From: Rhabdornis inornatus
Taxonomy: Eukaryota > Chordata > Aves > Passeriformes > Rhabdornithidae
Length of the DNA: 64,000 nucleotides
NCBI GenBank assembly: GCA_013397075.1
Contig: VWZS01004363.1
Coordinates: 1,719,194-1,783,193 of the forward strand
Reading direction: 5' to 3'
The notes beneath the pieces were generated by a model. It had not been told where the DNA came from. It made no database searches and worked only from the letters and a program-made list of their open reading frames with translations. Made by a program: the position numbers and the translations under genes. Shown piece after piece: positions 22,239-34,530 of the stretch (position 1 is the first letter of the stretch; every line of letters begins with the position of its first letter).

Positions 22239-24954
22239 CCTAAAAGCAGCTTTCAAGTCAATAGTTGTCCAATATACCTTCACCAAGGTAAAAACCCCTA
22301 AAAACCCAAAAAATTAAACAAGAAAGGTAAACTTGAATCAGTTTTAAAAGAAATCAGAATAAGATAAATCAGTCTTTCTAATGATCACATATCCCCCAAA
22401 ACCACAATTAAGCAGTATTAATACTTAATATCTGGATGTTTGCATTTAAATGTATTATCTCTACTTATTTGCAGGTTTTGGGGATCATTTTTCATAAAAC
22501 TTAACACTAACAAGAAGAAACCAGATAAGTAATTAAGGCAGAGACAAGCATGCTTTGCAGCATAATGATACATGAAAAGCTTTGAAAAAACCTTCCAATT
22601 AGATGCTTTGATCAGACTTCATATTTTGCCAATTCACATTCAGAATCATCTTAAAATTTGTAAATGTGTCCTGAAAAGACACCAGAATAAAATTAATTTT
22701 GGAATTCCATTTCCTGGAAATGTTAAGAGCTCCTGAATGAAGATTTGCACCCCAAATTGCCTAAGTTCCCTACTGACAGTGACTAAGGCATCACCTAGTG
22801 AGAGATATAAACAGGCTGCTGAAGTATTTGCAGGGCCAGTAGGTACATAAGCAGCCTGAATTCTGTTCCCTGCATAGTGTAAAACATAATTTTTGAGTTT
22901 CACTTCTCTAAAAGAGAGATGTGTAATAGCATTTATCTACAGAGCACAGGAGTAACATAAAGGTATTCCATTATGCTGAATGCACACAAAGGGAAATAAG
23001 ACACATGAGAAAGTTTTGTCACAAGTGCCAGTAAAAAGACATGTGCTAACTTGGTTATATGGAAGTACCTGAAGTACATCAGCTACTGTATCAGAATGTT
23101 TTCGCTGATTTTCCTATTTCAGTAATTAAACTGATTTAAAGTAATTAACCCAGCATAATCCTCCTGGTACAGGTGAGGCATGACAGAATGTAGCAGGTTA
23201 AAAAACATTCCTGTTTTTCACACAGCCAAACATATTACCAACAGTGAAATTAAACATAACTTTTCTCACATCTACCTATGGTGTGAAAATGCAGAGGGAG
23301 GGTGTTGCTATTTTTCTGAGACTTGTGATTCCTGCAGGCAGAGAACATGAGGGCAGACACCAGCTGATGGCACTGAGTCTTTGAACAGTTTCAGCCCCAG
23401 CCCTCTCATGCAGGCTGCAGGGAGCACATATACAAACCTGCTCCAAACTCAAAGGAGTCAACTGGGAAGCATCTCCCAGCAAGAAAGGGAAAGAACTTCT
23501 GGTATAGGGAGGAAGATGGCTGCAAATAAAACAATGCTGCATTTTTCAGAAGAACAGAATGCTAACAGGAGACTCTCCTCCTTTATCTATCCCACTCAAC
23601 AAAGAAATTGAAAACTGTGGAAAGCTGAATGTTTACTGAGAGTAGACCAAGTTAGGGGAAGTCAATCTTTAAGGTTTCAATGACACATCTTTTCTTTTTT
23701 CAGAACCTCAAAAGGAAATTATTTCAACTGACTTTGCAGTCATTGCTAAATCATGCCCACTTCAATTTATAAAGACACACTAACAAGCGGTCTTACAAAT
23801 CCTCTTCTAACCCAAGGCATTTAATAATAACAACCTTCAAATAAACACACAGTGGATGTGTGACCTCACACTTTTCAGGCTGCAAAAAGAACTTTATACC
23901 TTTTGTATTGATTCACTCTTTTCACCATTCTAAAAACAGCAGTTTAAATGCAAGATGACAAAAAATACATTCTATTATACCTTGGTCACTACAGTCCCTA
24001 ACTTTTGAAAGAGGTACTGATATGTCACAGTTGAACTCCATTCTGAGTCTAGAACTGATTTTTTTTTTAATAATGTTCAAAAGATAAGAAGCATCATACT
24101 CCAAACTGCAGTACTTCCTCTTCAAACACACATTTAATTTCCTGGCAGCTTATACACTAATCCATGAGTTTATGAGCTAGAATTAATTAAAAATTTGTTC
24201 CCAAAAGATATTTAATAGCCATGTCATGCTTTTCCTTAATACTGAATCATCTTGAAGAAGTATTGATGCAAACTCTTCAAAAGCATAACACAACATGAAC
24301 TCATAGAAACACACAGCCCGTTCTGTCTCAGAAGAAATACAGCAGAGACTAAGCTAAATTCACCATAACTTTGTCCTTAACCTTTCATGACATCTGGAGA
24401 TTGATGAGAGTCAAAACTGATAGTTTAGATGATTTACAATCTGGAGCACTGTGAAAGCAGAGTTAATGTAAACAATGGCCATGTGCCTTGGGTAGATGAT
24501 CTGAATTCTGAATTTTTAAGATTTGCCTGCATGCAGTGCTCTGGGTAGTCATTTTCTTCTTATTAGGAATTTCCAGACAGTAAAGTAACTTCTATGACAG
24601 TGTCTACCAATCTCTTAAAGACACTGCTGCCTAAAATTTACTGTGCAGCAAGTTTGAAAAGCTAAGAAAGAAATATAAAAACTCCTAAAAATTAGGTCTC
24701 CTGCCTAATTTTCTCTCAAATAGTACAGTAGCTTCTGCAACAAAAATTCTAAGCCATTAAATTACCAATGCAATATCTTACTTTTCTTTTTTACATTAAT
24801 ATAATATTAACATTAAATAAATAAAATTAACATTATGCATTTCTGCTTGTTGCTGATGCAATTTCAAGGAAACCTTGCATACTTTATTTGACTTGTGTTC
24901 TCCTAAACACAACTTTAACAACTCATTTCTGAAGTAATAATGCCTGTTCTTTCA

Positions 24955-25600
24955 GCAATCACAGAGTAACAGGACAGCTTAGGTTGGCAGGAATTTTCAC
25001 ATGCCATCCAGTACAAGCTGAATCAGATGTCATTGCACAGGCCCTTGTCCAGTCAAGTTATAACACCTCCATGGATGGACACTTCACACTCACTAGACCC
25101 TTCCTTCCATGTTTGACTATTGTCCAGGCTAAAAACAAACAAAGAAAACAAAACCAAACCAAACCAGGACCACAAAGACCTTCCTTGTAGCTAAACCAGC
25201 TTGTGTCCACTGCTCCTCATCCCACTGTCATGCACCTCCAAGAGCAGCCTGGCTCTACAGCTTCTACCTGCAGCAGCAATATCTCCCCTCACCTTTCTCT
25301 TAAGGTTGAACAAACCCACCTCTGTTTCTTCTAGAATACCACATGCTCCAGCCCCCTAACCAGCACGTGGTCCTCCACAGCACTCAGGTCCTTTTCTGTA
25401 AGGCTGCTCTCCATCAAGTCTTCCCAACCTGTTCTAGGAGCGTGGCTTTCTTACTGCCTCTGCTGGAATTTTTGAGGTTTCTGTCTGCCCATATCTGCAT
25501 CCCATCAAGATCCCTCTGAGCAGCAGCCCTGTCCAGCCTAGGAACCACCCTCCTCAGGCAAGTGAAAACACTGGACTCAACTTCAGCTTCTTAGGAAGGT
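24955..25600 (-). mobile_element. CR1 LINE fragment, minus orientation, old and interrupted
   Basis: Read on the plus strand it shows reverse-complement CR1 phrases: CAGCTTGTGTCCACTGCTCC, AGAGCAGCCTGGCTCTACAG, CTCCCCTCACCTTTCTCTTA, CATGCTCCAGCCCCCTAACC and CCATCAAGATCCCTCTGAGC. An A/C-rich tract at about 25130-25160 interrupts it. Divergence is high and the limits are approximate. Confidence 0.8.
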
Positions 25601-25836
25601 GACTTGCCTCTGTCCTTGGATCTGAGTATCAGTGACTGCAATAACACTAACCCAGAAGCGATCAAGACCAAGATGCAGAGTAACTTTCAGTAAACTATGT
25701 AAATAAAAAAGACATATCCAAAGCAGGCTGTAGCAGCACAAGTCACATAGCTGCAGTCAACCAGAAGCAAAATTCTTCCCAGGTATGGTAACATACTTGT
25801 TATGAATTTCAGAAAATGCTGCTAACACACCTCAAA

Positions 25837-25884
25837 TGTTAACACTCATGAACTTCTGTTTGTTAACACTCACGAACTTCTGTT
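25837..25884 (+). repeat. 24-base tandem repeat, two copies
   Basis: 25837-25860 and 25861-25884 differ at one base; the unit begins TGTTAACACTCATGAACTTC. A local duplication in STX17 intron 1. Confidence 0.95.
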
Positions 25885-26784
25885 AAACTACCTAGTGTTC
25901 TCTACTGAAACCCAGTACAACAATGCAAAACAAACCTCAGGAGTTCTGCTTGCCCAGGGAAACACAATGTAATTCACTGATTTGATTTTAATTCACTCAC
26001 AACTCTAGACAACCATTGCCACTAGAAAAAGTACCTTCAGCATAAATGCCTTGTTGGTAAGGGTTGAAAGGCCAAAAAGTTTTTCCCTGTAAATAGAATT
26101 AATTAGAATATAAGGACATACAACAGCTTTGTCCCTAGGGTGACCTGAAAACACTTCCTAGAGTGGCCCCAAAATTGCAGTGACACTATTGCTCACTTGG
26201 CTGATGCCTGTAGTTAATGAGGAACACGCTCCTGTGGCAGGCTACAGCCAAACTGCACTTCAGGACTAAATTACATCTTTTTCTTTTTTGTCTGTAAAAT
26301 GAATCAAAATAACTTTGTTAGGCTGAAATAAGGTGCAGTCACCAGCCCCAGCGTGTTCACAAAGTAATATTAAACTGCTTAGCGGGATAAACAGCCACAC
26401 ATGCTGGATCTCCCACAGAACACCCAGAATCAGCAGCTGTATGTCAGGCTGTGGCTCCCAGCAGATCTGTCCAGTAGATCTGTGCTCTTGTGGATCATCT
26501 GGCAACACAGACTTGATCCAGGCAAGGCAAGGGCACATGACTGCATTTGGAGAAATCAGAGCAGACAACAGGCATTTTGTCTTGGATTTATATGTTTAAG
26601 CCAGCTGCAGAAGGGCAGAAAATACCTAATGACTAACACGTGAACACCTTTAGCACAAAGCTGAACCGGTGGAGCAAGTCCGCAGTGGGCTGATGCCTGC
26701 TGTAAGAGGCCACAACAGTTCAATCTGCCATCAGAGCCCTAATACTGAATTCTTGGTACGAACAGAACTACACCTCTGGTCTCA

Positions 26785-27080
26785 CCCCAGAACCACACAA
26801 TCACCTAGGCTGGGAAAGACCTTTGGTATCAACTCCAACTACCAACATCACACTGTCAACTAGACCATGGCACTGAGTGCCACAGCCAGTCTTTCCTCAA
26901 ACACCTCCAGGGACAATGACTCCTCCACCTTACTCCACAGCCCATTCTCAATGTCTAATTAACCTTTTTGTCAAGAAATTCTTCTTCATCTCCAACCAAA
27001 AGCTCCCTTCTTGCAGCTTAAGACCAACAGGTACCGGAGGCCTACCCTGCCTGTACCATGCCCTGGAAAGGCAAAGCTAG
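26785..27080 (-). mobile_element. CR1 LINE 3' fragment, minus orientation
   Basis: Reverse-complement CR1 3' end: ACCACACAATCACCTAGGCT, GGGAAAGACCTTTGGTATCA, CTTTCCTCAAACACCTCCAG, GGGACAATGACTCCTCCACC and AATTCTTCTTCATCTCCAAC. It ends close to the CpG island. Confidence 0.9.
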
Positions 27081-27294
27081 CGTGAAGCAAGCAGAAGCAT
27101 AAAAAATAAAGACAGGCTTAAAGTCATAAAAAGGCTTTAAGCAGACTAAACTAGTTCTTTTTTACTAGTTCTGACTCACAGTTCTAAAAGCTTGGGCAAT
27201 GCTAAGCTTAACAATTTGTCACGCCGCAAAGAATAATTAAGTAAGTTAAAAAATAAGTAAATAAATAAGACAATCCAAGCTGGTGTGACGAATT

Positions 27295-27960
27295 CTATCC
27301 CGATGAGCGCCCCACAACCCAACCGCGGTGGCCCTCGGGCTCAGCCGCTGCTGGGGGCACCCCCGGCTGGGCACCCCAGCCCCTTCGCCGGGCCGGGAGC
27401 GGGAGCGGGACGGGCCCCGCCGCTCTGCCACGGGCCCGGCCGGGGGAGCGGCGGCCACCGCGGACTCGCGGAAGGCCCAGAACCGGCAGCCACGGGCGGA
27501 ACCCGGCGCTCGCTCCGCGCTGCGGCTCCCGCCGACCTCGTCCGCAGCGGCCCAGCCCAGCGCTCACCGTGCGCCCGCCAGGCCCCGGCCGGCCCTTCCC
27601 TTCCCTTCGCCTCGCTGGCGCGGAGAGCGAAAGCGAAAGCGGAGCCGCCCCGGCCCCGCTGCGCCCCGCTCCTTCCCTCCACCCCCTTCCTCCCGCTCTC
27701 GGTCCCTCACCATGGGGCGGCCGTGTGACGGGAGCGGAGCGGCGGCCCCGGGACGCTGGGCGGGAGCCGGCGCTGGGCTCCCCCTCCGCCGCGGGGCGCG
27801 GCCCAGCCCCCGTCCCCGCCCGCCACACGCACACCCCCTCCACCGCCCCCGGCCATCCTCCACGGGCTGGCTCCCCTTCGGGAACCACCGGCCGGGGGCG
27901 GGAAGGGGACGGAGAGGAGGGGGAGGAAGAAGAGAAGGAGGCGGAGAAGCTGTCTTGGCG
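27295..27960. promoter_or_regulatory. CpG island, probable STX17 promoter
   Basis: An abrupt change from AT-rich flanks to very GC-rich sequence with dense CpG. It contains GC-box-like sites: CCCCGCCC at 27815-27822, GGGGGCGGGA at 27894-27903 and CGGGCGG near 27494. It lies about 5 kb upstream of the STX17 start-codon exon and is the only island in the window, so it is the natural STX17 promoter with a non-coding exon 1. Such islands often fire in both directions. The long overlapping open frames on both strands here are compositional shadows. Confidence 0.8.
27711..27960 (-). other. Possible STX17 non-coding exon 1
   Basis: Two good minus-strand donors lie in the island: CCCCATG|GTGAGG (exon would end at 27711) and GCGCACG|GTGAGC (exon would end at 27568). 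The transcription start cannot be placed from sequence. If the first donor is real, exon 1 ends in an ATG directly at the junction (see findings). Confidence 0.35.
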
Positions 27961-28069
27961 ACGGAGTGGGTACCGGGAGTATCGGGGATAAGGGCTTATT
28001 GGGAGGGAAAAGTTAAATTTATTCTTCTGAAAGGGACCCAAAGATTCCCGACAAAATTTTAGGAGCTTT

Positions 28070-28340
28070 TCATAGAATCATAAAGTATTCTTAGCTAGAA
28101 CAGATCCACAAGGGTAATCGAGTCCAGCTCCCGGCCGTGTACAGGACACTCCAAGGGTCACCCCACGTGCCCGAGAGCGATGTCCAAACGCTTCGTGAGC
28201 TCTGCCAGGCTTGGCGCTGTGACCATTGCCCTGGGGAGCCTGTTCCAGGGCCCAGACACCCTCTGGGTGAAGAACATTTTCCCGATATCTGGCCTAAACC
28301 TCTCCTGACACAACTTCAGGCCATTCCACTAACACTAGTT
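28070..28340 (-). mobile_element. CR1 LINE 3' fragment, minus orientation
   Basis: Begins with TCATAGAATCATAAAG (the CR1 terminal repeat reversed), then GTCCAGCTCCCGGCCGTGTA, GGGGAGCCTGTTCCAGGGCC, and ACCCTCTGGGTGAAGAACAT. It sits about 110 bases beyond the CpG island edge, on the side away from STX17. Confidence 0.92.
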
Positions 28341-29411
28341 TTCAAAACAAATTTGAAAGGAAGTGTAACCTGTTTGTGCCTGACGCACTGATGGTGGGAT
28401 CCTACCCCGACACCACATCCCCTGGCTGACAGAGCATCTGCCCCCTGTAGGGGTGCCTGCAGCTCTGGGACAGGTGGAGCAGAACCTCCGAGGGCAGCCT
28501 GGTATCGCTGCTGATCAATTTATCACATCTGAATAGAAGTGAAAAACTGTCTAGCTACCTCGTAATATCTGTAGAGCAACTATATTATGTCAATATTAGA
28601 CCATTTTTTAGCTAAACATGAATAAAACAAAGTTAAGAAAGATCGTCAGACTAACAAATATGAAACTATGTTGATTGTGATGTTCTAAACAAGATTTATG
28701 TTATCTGTTCATCTGTTGTTCCATGACTTTTTTGGCCAGTTCCAATCTAATTTGGAGGAAGTCATTATGGTCCTGTAAGTTTCGTGGAAATTGATATGTC
28801 ACCGAGGAAATGAACCTAAATTTGTTTCCTCAGTGAAGGAATAGTAAGCAAAAAGCACAGCTCTTACACATTCTTGCAGCAACAAAGAGCAAGTCAGTGT
28901 GTATATATTAGCCATCCACTTTGTGTGGACATAGTTCCAGACTGCTTGATAGGATTTTCAGAGGGCTAATGGACAATAAATTTTAGTTATAATTAAGCCT
29001 ATTTAAGGGCTGAAGAATTGAAATTAACAGAATCCCATTGCTTCATTAGTTCTGTTGTTCACAGTACAGCCTCTGGAATGGCAATGGAATACTGGGGAAT
29101 GCCAGGGTACTAAAAAATAAAGCTGACATTGAACATATATTTAAAAAAGTTTAAGGAGGATGACACAGGCTAGCAGTTTCAAGGTTTGACCCAGATTAGG
29201 AGCAGAATCATGGAAGTGCTGACCTTGGATACAGTCATTAAATGCCAATAATTAAATGCCTGTCAACATATTTTTATGAAAAATATTTGATTAAATGTGT
29301 TTGAATTTAACTTTGGTAGATAAAGGTGGTAATGTTGAAGTATTAGCTTCCGTGTGATGTGAAGCAGTATGTTATTCTCATAAATACAATGAGGAGTGCA
29401 AATTCTGTGTA
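28341..29411. other. Intergenic, nothing recognised
   Basis: AT-rich spacer with a short GC-rich patch at 28390-28505 that may be more decayed repeat. No gene evidence. Confidence 0.6.
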
Positions 29412-29820
29412 GTTCACAGAATCATGGAATTACAGAATGGGTCAGGTTGGGAGGCACCACAGGGGGTCATCTGGTCCAACCTCCCTGCTTAAGTAGGGTC
29501 ATCCTACAGCACATGGCACAGGATTGCATCCAGACAGCTCTTGAGTATCTCCACTGAGGGAGACTCCAAACATCTCTGAGAAACCTGTTCCAGTGCTCGG
29601 TCACCCGCACAGAAAAGAAGTTTTGCTTTGTGTTCAGGTGGCTCTCCTTGTGCATCAGTTTCTTCCTATTTCTTGGCACCACCAAGCAGAGCCAGGCCCC
29701 ATCCTCTTAACACCCTCCCTTCAGATACTTGTAGAAATTGATGAGGTCCCCTCACAGATGTCTCTTTTCAAGGCTGGACAGGCCCAGTTCCCTCAGCCTT
29801 TCCTCATAATAAGTGATAAT
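29412..29820 (-). mobile_element. CR1 LINE 3' fragment, minus orientation
   Basis: Contains TCACAGAATCATGGAATTAC, GGGTCATCTGGTCCAACCTC, TGAGAAACCTGTTCCAGTGC, CAGGCCCCATCCTCTTAACA, TTGATGAGGTCCCCTCACAG and CCTCAGCCTTTCCTCATAAT. A well-preserved copy on the minus strand. Confidence 0.95.
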
Positions 29821-32800
29821 AAGATCGTAAGTGATTCAGGTGGCAGTTCTAGAGGGGAGTGATTCTAAGTGAAGGTTTGTCATTAGGTTGTCTTTGTGTT
29901 ATTCTTGACCTGGTGCTATTATAAATCACAGAGACAAAAATACCAAATGATTGCTCTTAGAAATAGACATAAGAGCAATTAGCTGAGATAAACTCCTTTG
30001 AATTGCTTTGTAAGCTATTCTGCAAAAATACTCCTCTCAAGCCAGTCAAATTGGAGGTCATGCATTCAAGATAAAGCCTTAAAGGCACACCTGGAATCTG
30101 GGAGAATGACTGGCATGAGACAGTGCTAAAGAGGACCTGGACATAATCAGCTAAACATGAGGTCTCAGAACAAAGCTTTTGATAGCTAATACTCTGAAGA
30201 AAACCAGAGGAACGTCAAATACGACTGGAATGGATATTCCCTCTTTTTATAGAACTGATGAAACCAGTATCAAAATAATGCATTCGGTTTGAGCATTAAC
30301 ACTTCAAACAGATATTAAACACTGAAAAGCGTCCACAAGAAAGTTATGAAAGGTGTGGAAGATGTACCTCATTAACATGAGGTATTTTAAAAATATAATC
30401 CAGTGCAGGTGAGGAGGTACTTTTGTCATAAGCATACATAAGTAGTAGTACTTGTCTAAGTAGTACTTAGAGATATTTGAGAAGTGTTGGTTTCCAGAAA
30501 ATTACAAAACTCTGAAAGCAAAACTAGAATAAAAATGAGACTAGAAACATGACAAATCTTAGTTTGCTATAGGATCAAATTGTTTGTGAAACTGTTTTGG
30601 AACAGTGCAAAATTGTCAGTAAAAATATGGAGATTTTTTTTAAAGATACACTGTAGTTCAAGCATAAACAGCAGAATACATTGGTCCAATATGGAGGTGG
30701 CACAACCACAAGGTTATACTCAGCCAATCCTTTCCTTACACTGGATGGCTCCAGAAAAAAACAAGAAGTCTACTTGTACAGCAGCGAAGAAGGAACATGA
30801 TCATGGTATTTCCAAAAGGAAAGATTTTTTTGTGTATGAATTCTAACAGGCAACATCTGAAGAACTCCTGGCACATTCCATTGTGAACATGACATTTGTG
30901 CCTGACTATCCAGTTCTTCTACCAGGGCTAATGTGGCTTTCCAGACAACCCAGTAGTGACTTCAGAGAAGTCCAAATCTCCTAGAGCTAAAAAAGACAAT
31001 GCAAAATGCTGTCACTCGTGTAAAGATCATCAAAGGAACAAGAGTTCCACCTTCAGGTCTGGGAAAATACTACCTCTGATGGCAAAAGATATCTCAGGAA
31101 AAAAATAAAAAACGTGTAGACGGAGTTGGACTTCCTGAATTACAGACAGACTCAGACTTTTATTGCAAGTTAGTGATCAATTCTGAGTGGTCTCTTACAG
31201 ATGTGATGGCTGTGTGCATCCCTATATAGTTATCAAACTGTTGTGTATTGCCAGTAAATATGTAGGAGAAAATGATGGAGAATCCTAGAAGGGCACAGGA
31301 CTTTGTTGTACATTTGACTAAGGAAGAGATTACAGTAGTTTCTTTTTCTTTTTCCACATGAGATCATTCATAGTTTTCAGATACATGGATTCAGAACTTG
31401 CAATTAATTTAACATGCTTAGCTCTATTCCCGGCAATATTTCCTTACACACAGATTCTCAGATAACTCATGCTGGGGATATTTCAGTCAGTGTTGCTCAA
31501 TAGACACAGAACTTCCAAGATGCTTACATTATGTTGCCAAACATGTATCTTTTTCCAGTACAGCGTTTCAAAGTTCTGTTGCCTTTTGCAATGCATTATT
31601 ACTACAGATACACTGATTTCACTGTCAAATGGCTTGAGCTGGCAAGAACCATTCATAAAGTTTCCACTGTGTCATGGAAAACAGCCCTTACTCTGTTACA
31701 GTGAACATTGCTCTCTCTCACAGTCCTTCAGAAGCACAAGCTTCTTTGAAATGAGATCCCCTTTTGACATACATCCCTGGAAAAAAATAAAACTCTTTCC
31801 ATAATTCTTGATTGAGGGATGTTCTCTGGAATATGTGGCAGTGTTTTACAAAACTATATTCTTGATGTAAGCAAAATACTGGGGGTTAATTTGGGGGTAA
31901 ACTGTTTCCTCCTGCTGGCAAAAGTTATGCTATAATTTTTGACAGTTGCTAGAATTCTGATCCAAAGTTCCTTCTCTGTACTTTGTGGAAAACCATCTCA
32001 GATTTGGTTGAGGATCATTTGTACAGTATTACAGAAAGTAGGGCTCTCAAATGGGAGTGAAATGGAAGAGGTTTATCGTACATTAACATATTTGCAGTTG
32101 CAATAATACTGCATAGGGTGTAAAAGTAGGAGAGAAAGAAATTAGGGCAAAGCAGATTCTATTTTGGTAGAAGCACTTCCTCACTAGTTGCACTGGTTAT
32201 TTGGTTCTTTTCCAGCATGTTAACAGGTCTCAGAGTATGACCTTAAAACAGGAATCGTTTATAGTACCACTGATCTACCCCTTTAAGGGTCATAGAGGAA
32301 AGCCTGTACAGAGAGGGTGGGTGCAGAGATTGTCTACAACACCTGGTCTGCAGTAGGATTTCCCTTCAGACAAGAGCAGGGTGAAACAAGCATCACTAGC
32401 TGGTGGGAGCTCGTGTTGTGCACCTGCGGCACTTTGCCTGGGGTACCTTGGCTATCTGCTGCTGACATAACCAATGGAGGTAAAACATTAAAAAATGTGC
32501 TGCCGGGGTTGTGGCCATATCTGGGCCATACCCGGGCCATACCCATTACTAGAATTTCATTAAAATCCATGCTTGGTGTTTTCTTCCCAATGTCTTTTTT
32601 GCTCCCACTGAAGAGGATTTTTCCCACTCAGAGCTACTGATCAACTTTCAGCATGTGCTGTAGCAATGGTTTATGAGATATTCCCAGTTTTGTTAGGTCA
32701 CCTAAGCATTTTTGTTTCAGAAGAAGGTTGAGCTCACTCATCTGAAAAGCTTTCAGTGGGAATGTCTTTTGTGTACATTTGTCTCTTGTTTTACCGGGCT

Positions 32801-33599
32801 GTATTGGCATCACCTTAAGCTAAATCCCAACAAGTCAATCCAATTAAAAAAAAAGGAGTTTACACACAAGGCAGTTTTACCAACTAAAGGAACTTGGTCT
32901 ATTTCCTTGAGGTTTTTATTCAAGACTTTAGAAATTCTCTATCAAATTTTAGTGCCAATCAAGACAGTGGTAACATTTCTGTTAAAATCAGCATGGTGAG
33001 GATTTCATTCTTTGTCAAGGTTCCAGTGCTTCCTGAGTCAAAAGAAAGAAAAAGACTACCTATATTCAGGGATAAAAAATAGAAAATGGTAAATCAACTG
33101 AACAAGCATTCATTTATCCATCCAGTTCATCCATGATATTTACCAGAAAATATTCCTTTTCTAAAACCATTCAGCCATGAATGAAGGATTCAGGATGTCT
33201 TCTAAATGGAGAACCATAGGTGTAATATCATCATCTTACATTTATAATCAATTTATTTTAAAGTCTTTTTAAAAGCCATTTTTAATTTTTCTTGCTTAGT
33301 TAGGAACATGCATCTGATTCTGCTGTTTCTCTAACATGTTCAGATCATGAGCAATTGCCTGTTCAATAAAACCTTCAGGGAATTTGAGAAAAAATAAAAA
33401 ATTAGAGTACTTATATTCATTTAGGGTCCTTTTCCACTGACCTGATGTTACATATTTACTTTCAAGATTTTTAGAGTTGTCTTTGCCTTCTCTCTTCCCC
33501 CTCATGGGATAACCAGAAAAACATTGTTCAGCTCTGCCAAAGAGATTCCTTGTGCTGAGAGGTGAATAAACAAAGGGGCAGGGACTCTTTCACTACTGC
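29821..33599. other. Intergenic, nothing recognised
   Basis: AT-rich sequence between CR1 copies. Short open frames on both strands match no family. A slightly GC-richer patch at 32300-32560 is open on both strands but has no recognisable protein or repeat. Confidence 0.6.
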
Positions 33600-33790
33600 A
33601 GGTTGCTTAGAGCTCCATCCAATAAGGTCTTGAACACTTCCAGGGATGGGGCATTGACAGCTTCTCTGGACAACTTGTTTGAGTGCTTCACAACCCTCAC
33701 AGAAAATAATTTCTTCCTAATATCTAACCTAAATCAACCCTCCTACAGTTTAAGGCCTTCAAGTTGTCATCATATGGATCAGGAATTTAC
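33600..33790 (-). mobile_element. CR1 LINE 3' fragment, minus orientation, diverged
   Basis: Reverse-complement CR1 phrases: CACTTCCAGGGATGGGGCAT, GACAGCTTCTCTGGACAACT, CACAACCCTCACAGAAAATA and ATTTCTTCCTAATATCTAAC. The distal end of the element is missing or decayed. Confidence 0.88.
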
Positions 33791-34189
33791 CTGTCAGTAC
33801 AATGACCTATTAATCACACTGCTGATTCAAAGGCTTTGTGTGCCATAGAGTTTTGGATTGTCTCCAGCAGTGGCCACAAGTGCACAGTGAGCTCAGAGTA
33901 AGTGTGCTAGTTCCTTCTTCTTATTCTCCCAGCCTTCACCTTCCTTGAAGGAGGGGGCTTCCTGGACCAGGATTAGTTTGGATTGTCAGTAATCTCAGGG
34001 GATCTCTCTTCCAAATGCTCAGCCAGTCTCCCCTAGAAAGTAAGGCTGTTTTGGGCAGAAAGGTCCTTTGGCAAAGATTTTCACAGATTGCTGTCTGTAT
34101 AAAGAAACTGATTTGTCTGACAGTTCTTTGCTGTCCAACTTCCTCTTGCTACTCATTGCTCCAATGACCTCATTTCTGCTTTGCGTTGC

Positions 34190-34530
34190 CTTTTGTTAGT
34201 CTCAATCGCTCCTTGTGGTCAATGTACTCAATAACTTTGATCATACTTGTAGTTTTTCTCTGGGTGTTTTCTGTTTCTGATTTTTTTTCTTTTTTTAATG
34301 AGGTGAAGAGACCAGAGCTGCACACATTATTCGTTTTGTGGGCAAATACATATTTATGCAAGGTTATAATTGTATTTTCTATTTTGTTGCCTATTACTCT
34401 AGTAACAATTCCTAGCATTTAATATATCTTTTTCTTTTTTTTTTTTTAACCATGTCTGAGAAGTTTTACTGCAAGTCTTCATTTTAACCTCAAAGACTCA
34501 CTTGGAGTGGTAATGGCCAACAAAATGGTT
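34190..34530 (-). mobile_element. Ancient CR1/L3-like LINE 3' fragment, minus orientation
   Basis: Resembles the old amniote CR1-type 3' region seen in turtles and crocodilians: AGAGCTGCACACATTATTCG, a GTGGGCAAATACATATTTAT stretch, TATTTTGTTGCCTATTACTC, a T-rich tract, then CTCAAAGACTCACTTGGAGT. Divergence is high. The assignment comes from remembered consensus only. Confidence 0.55.

Larger units (their letters stand above)
22298..27710 (-). other. STX17 first intron (inferred)
   Basis: The interval between the coding start exon and the CpG island. It contains two minus-strand CR1 fragments (24955-25600 and 26785-27080) and a 24-base tandem repeat. No coding exon is recognisable. The upper limit depends on which exon 1 donor is used. 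Confidence 0.6.

Noticed and set aside
27295..28062. Long overlapping open frames on both strands (up to 248 codons) in the GC-rich block
   Set aside because: Very high GC lowers stop-codon frequency in every frame. The predicted peptides are low-complexity Pro/Ala/Gly/Arg-rich and match no family; this is the CpG island promoter.
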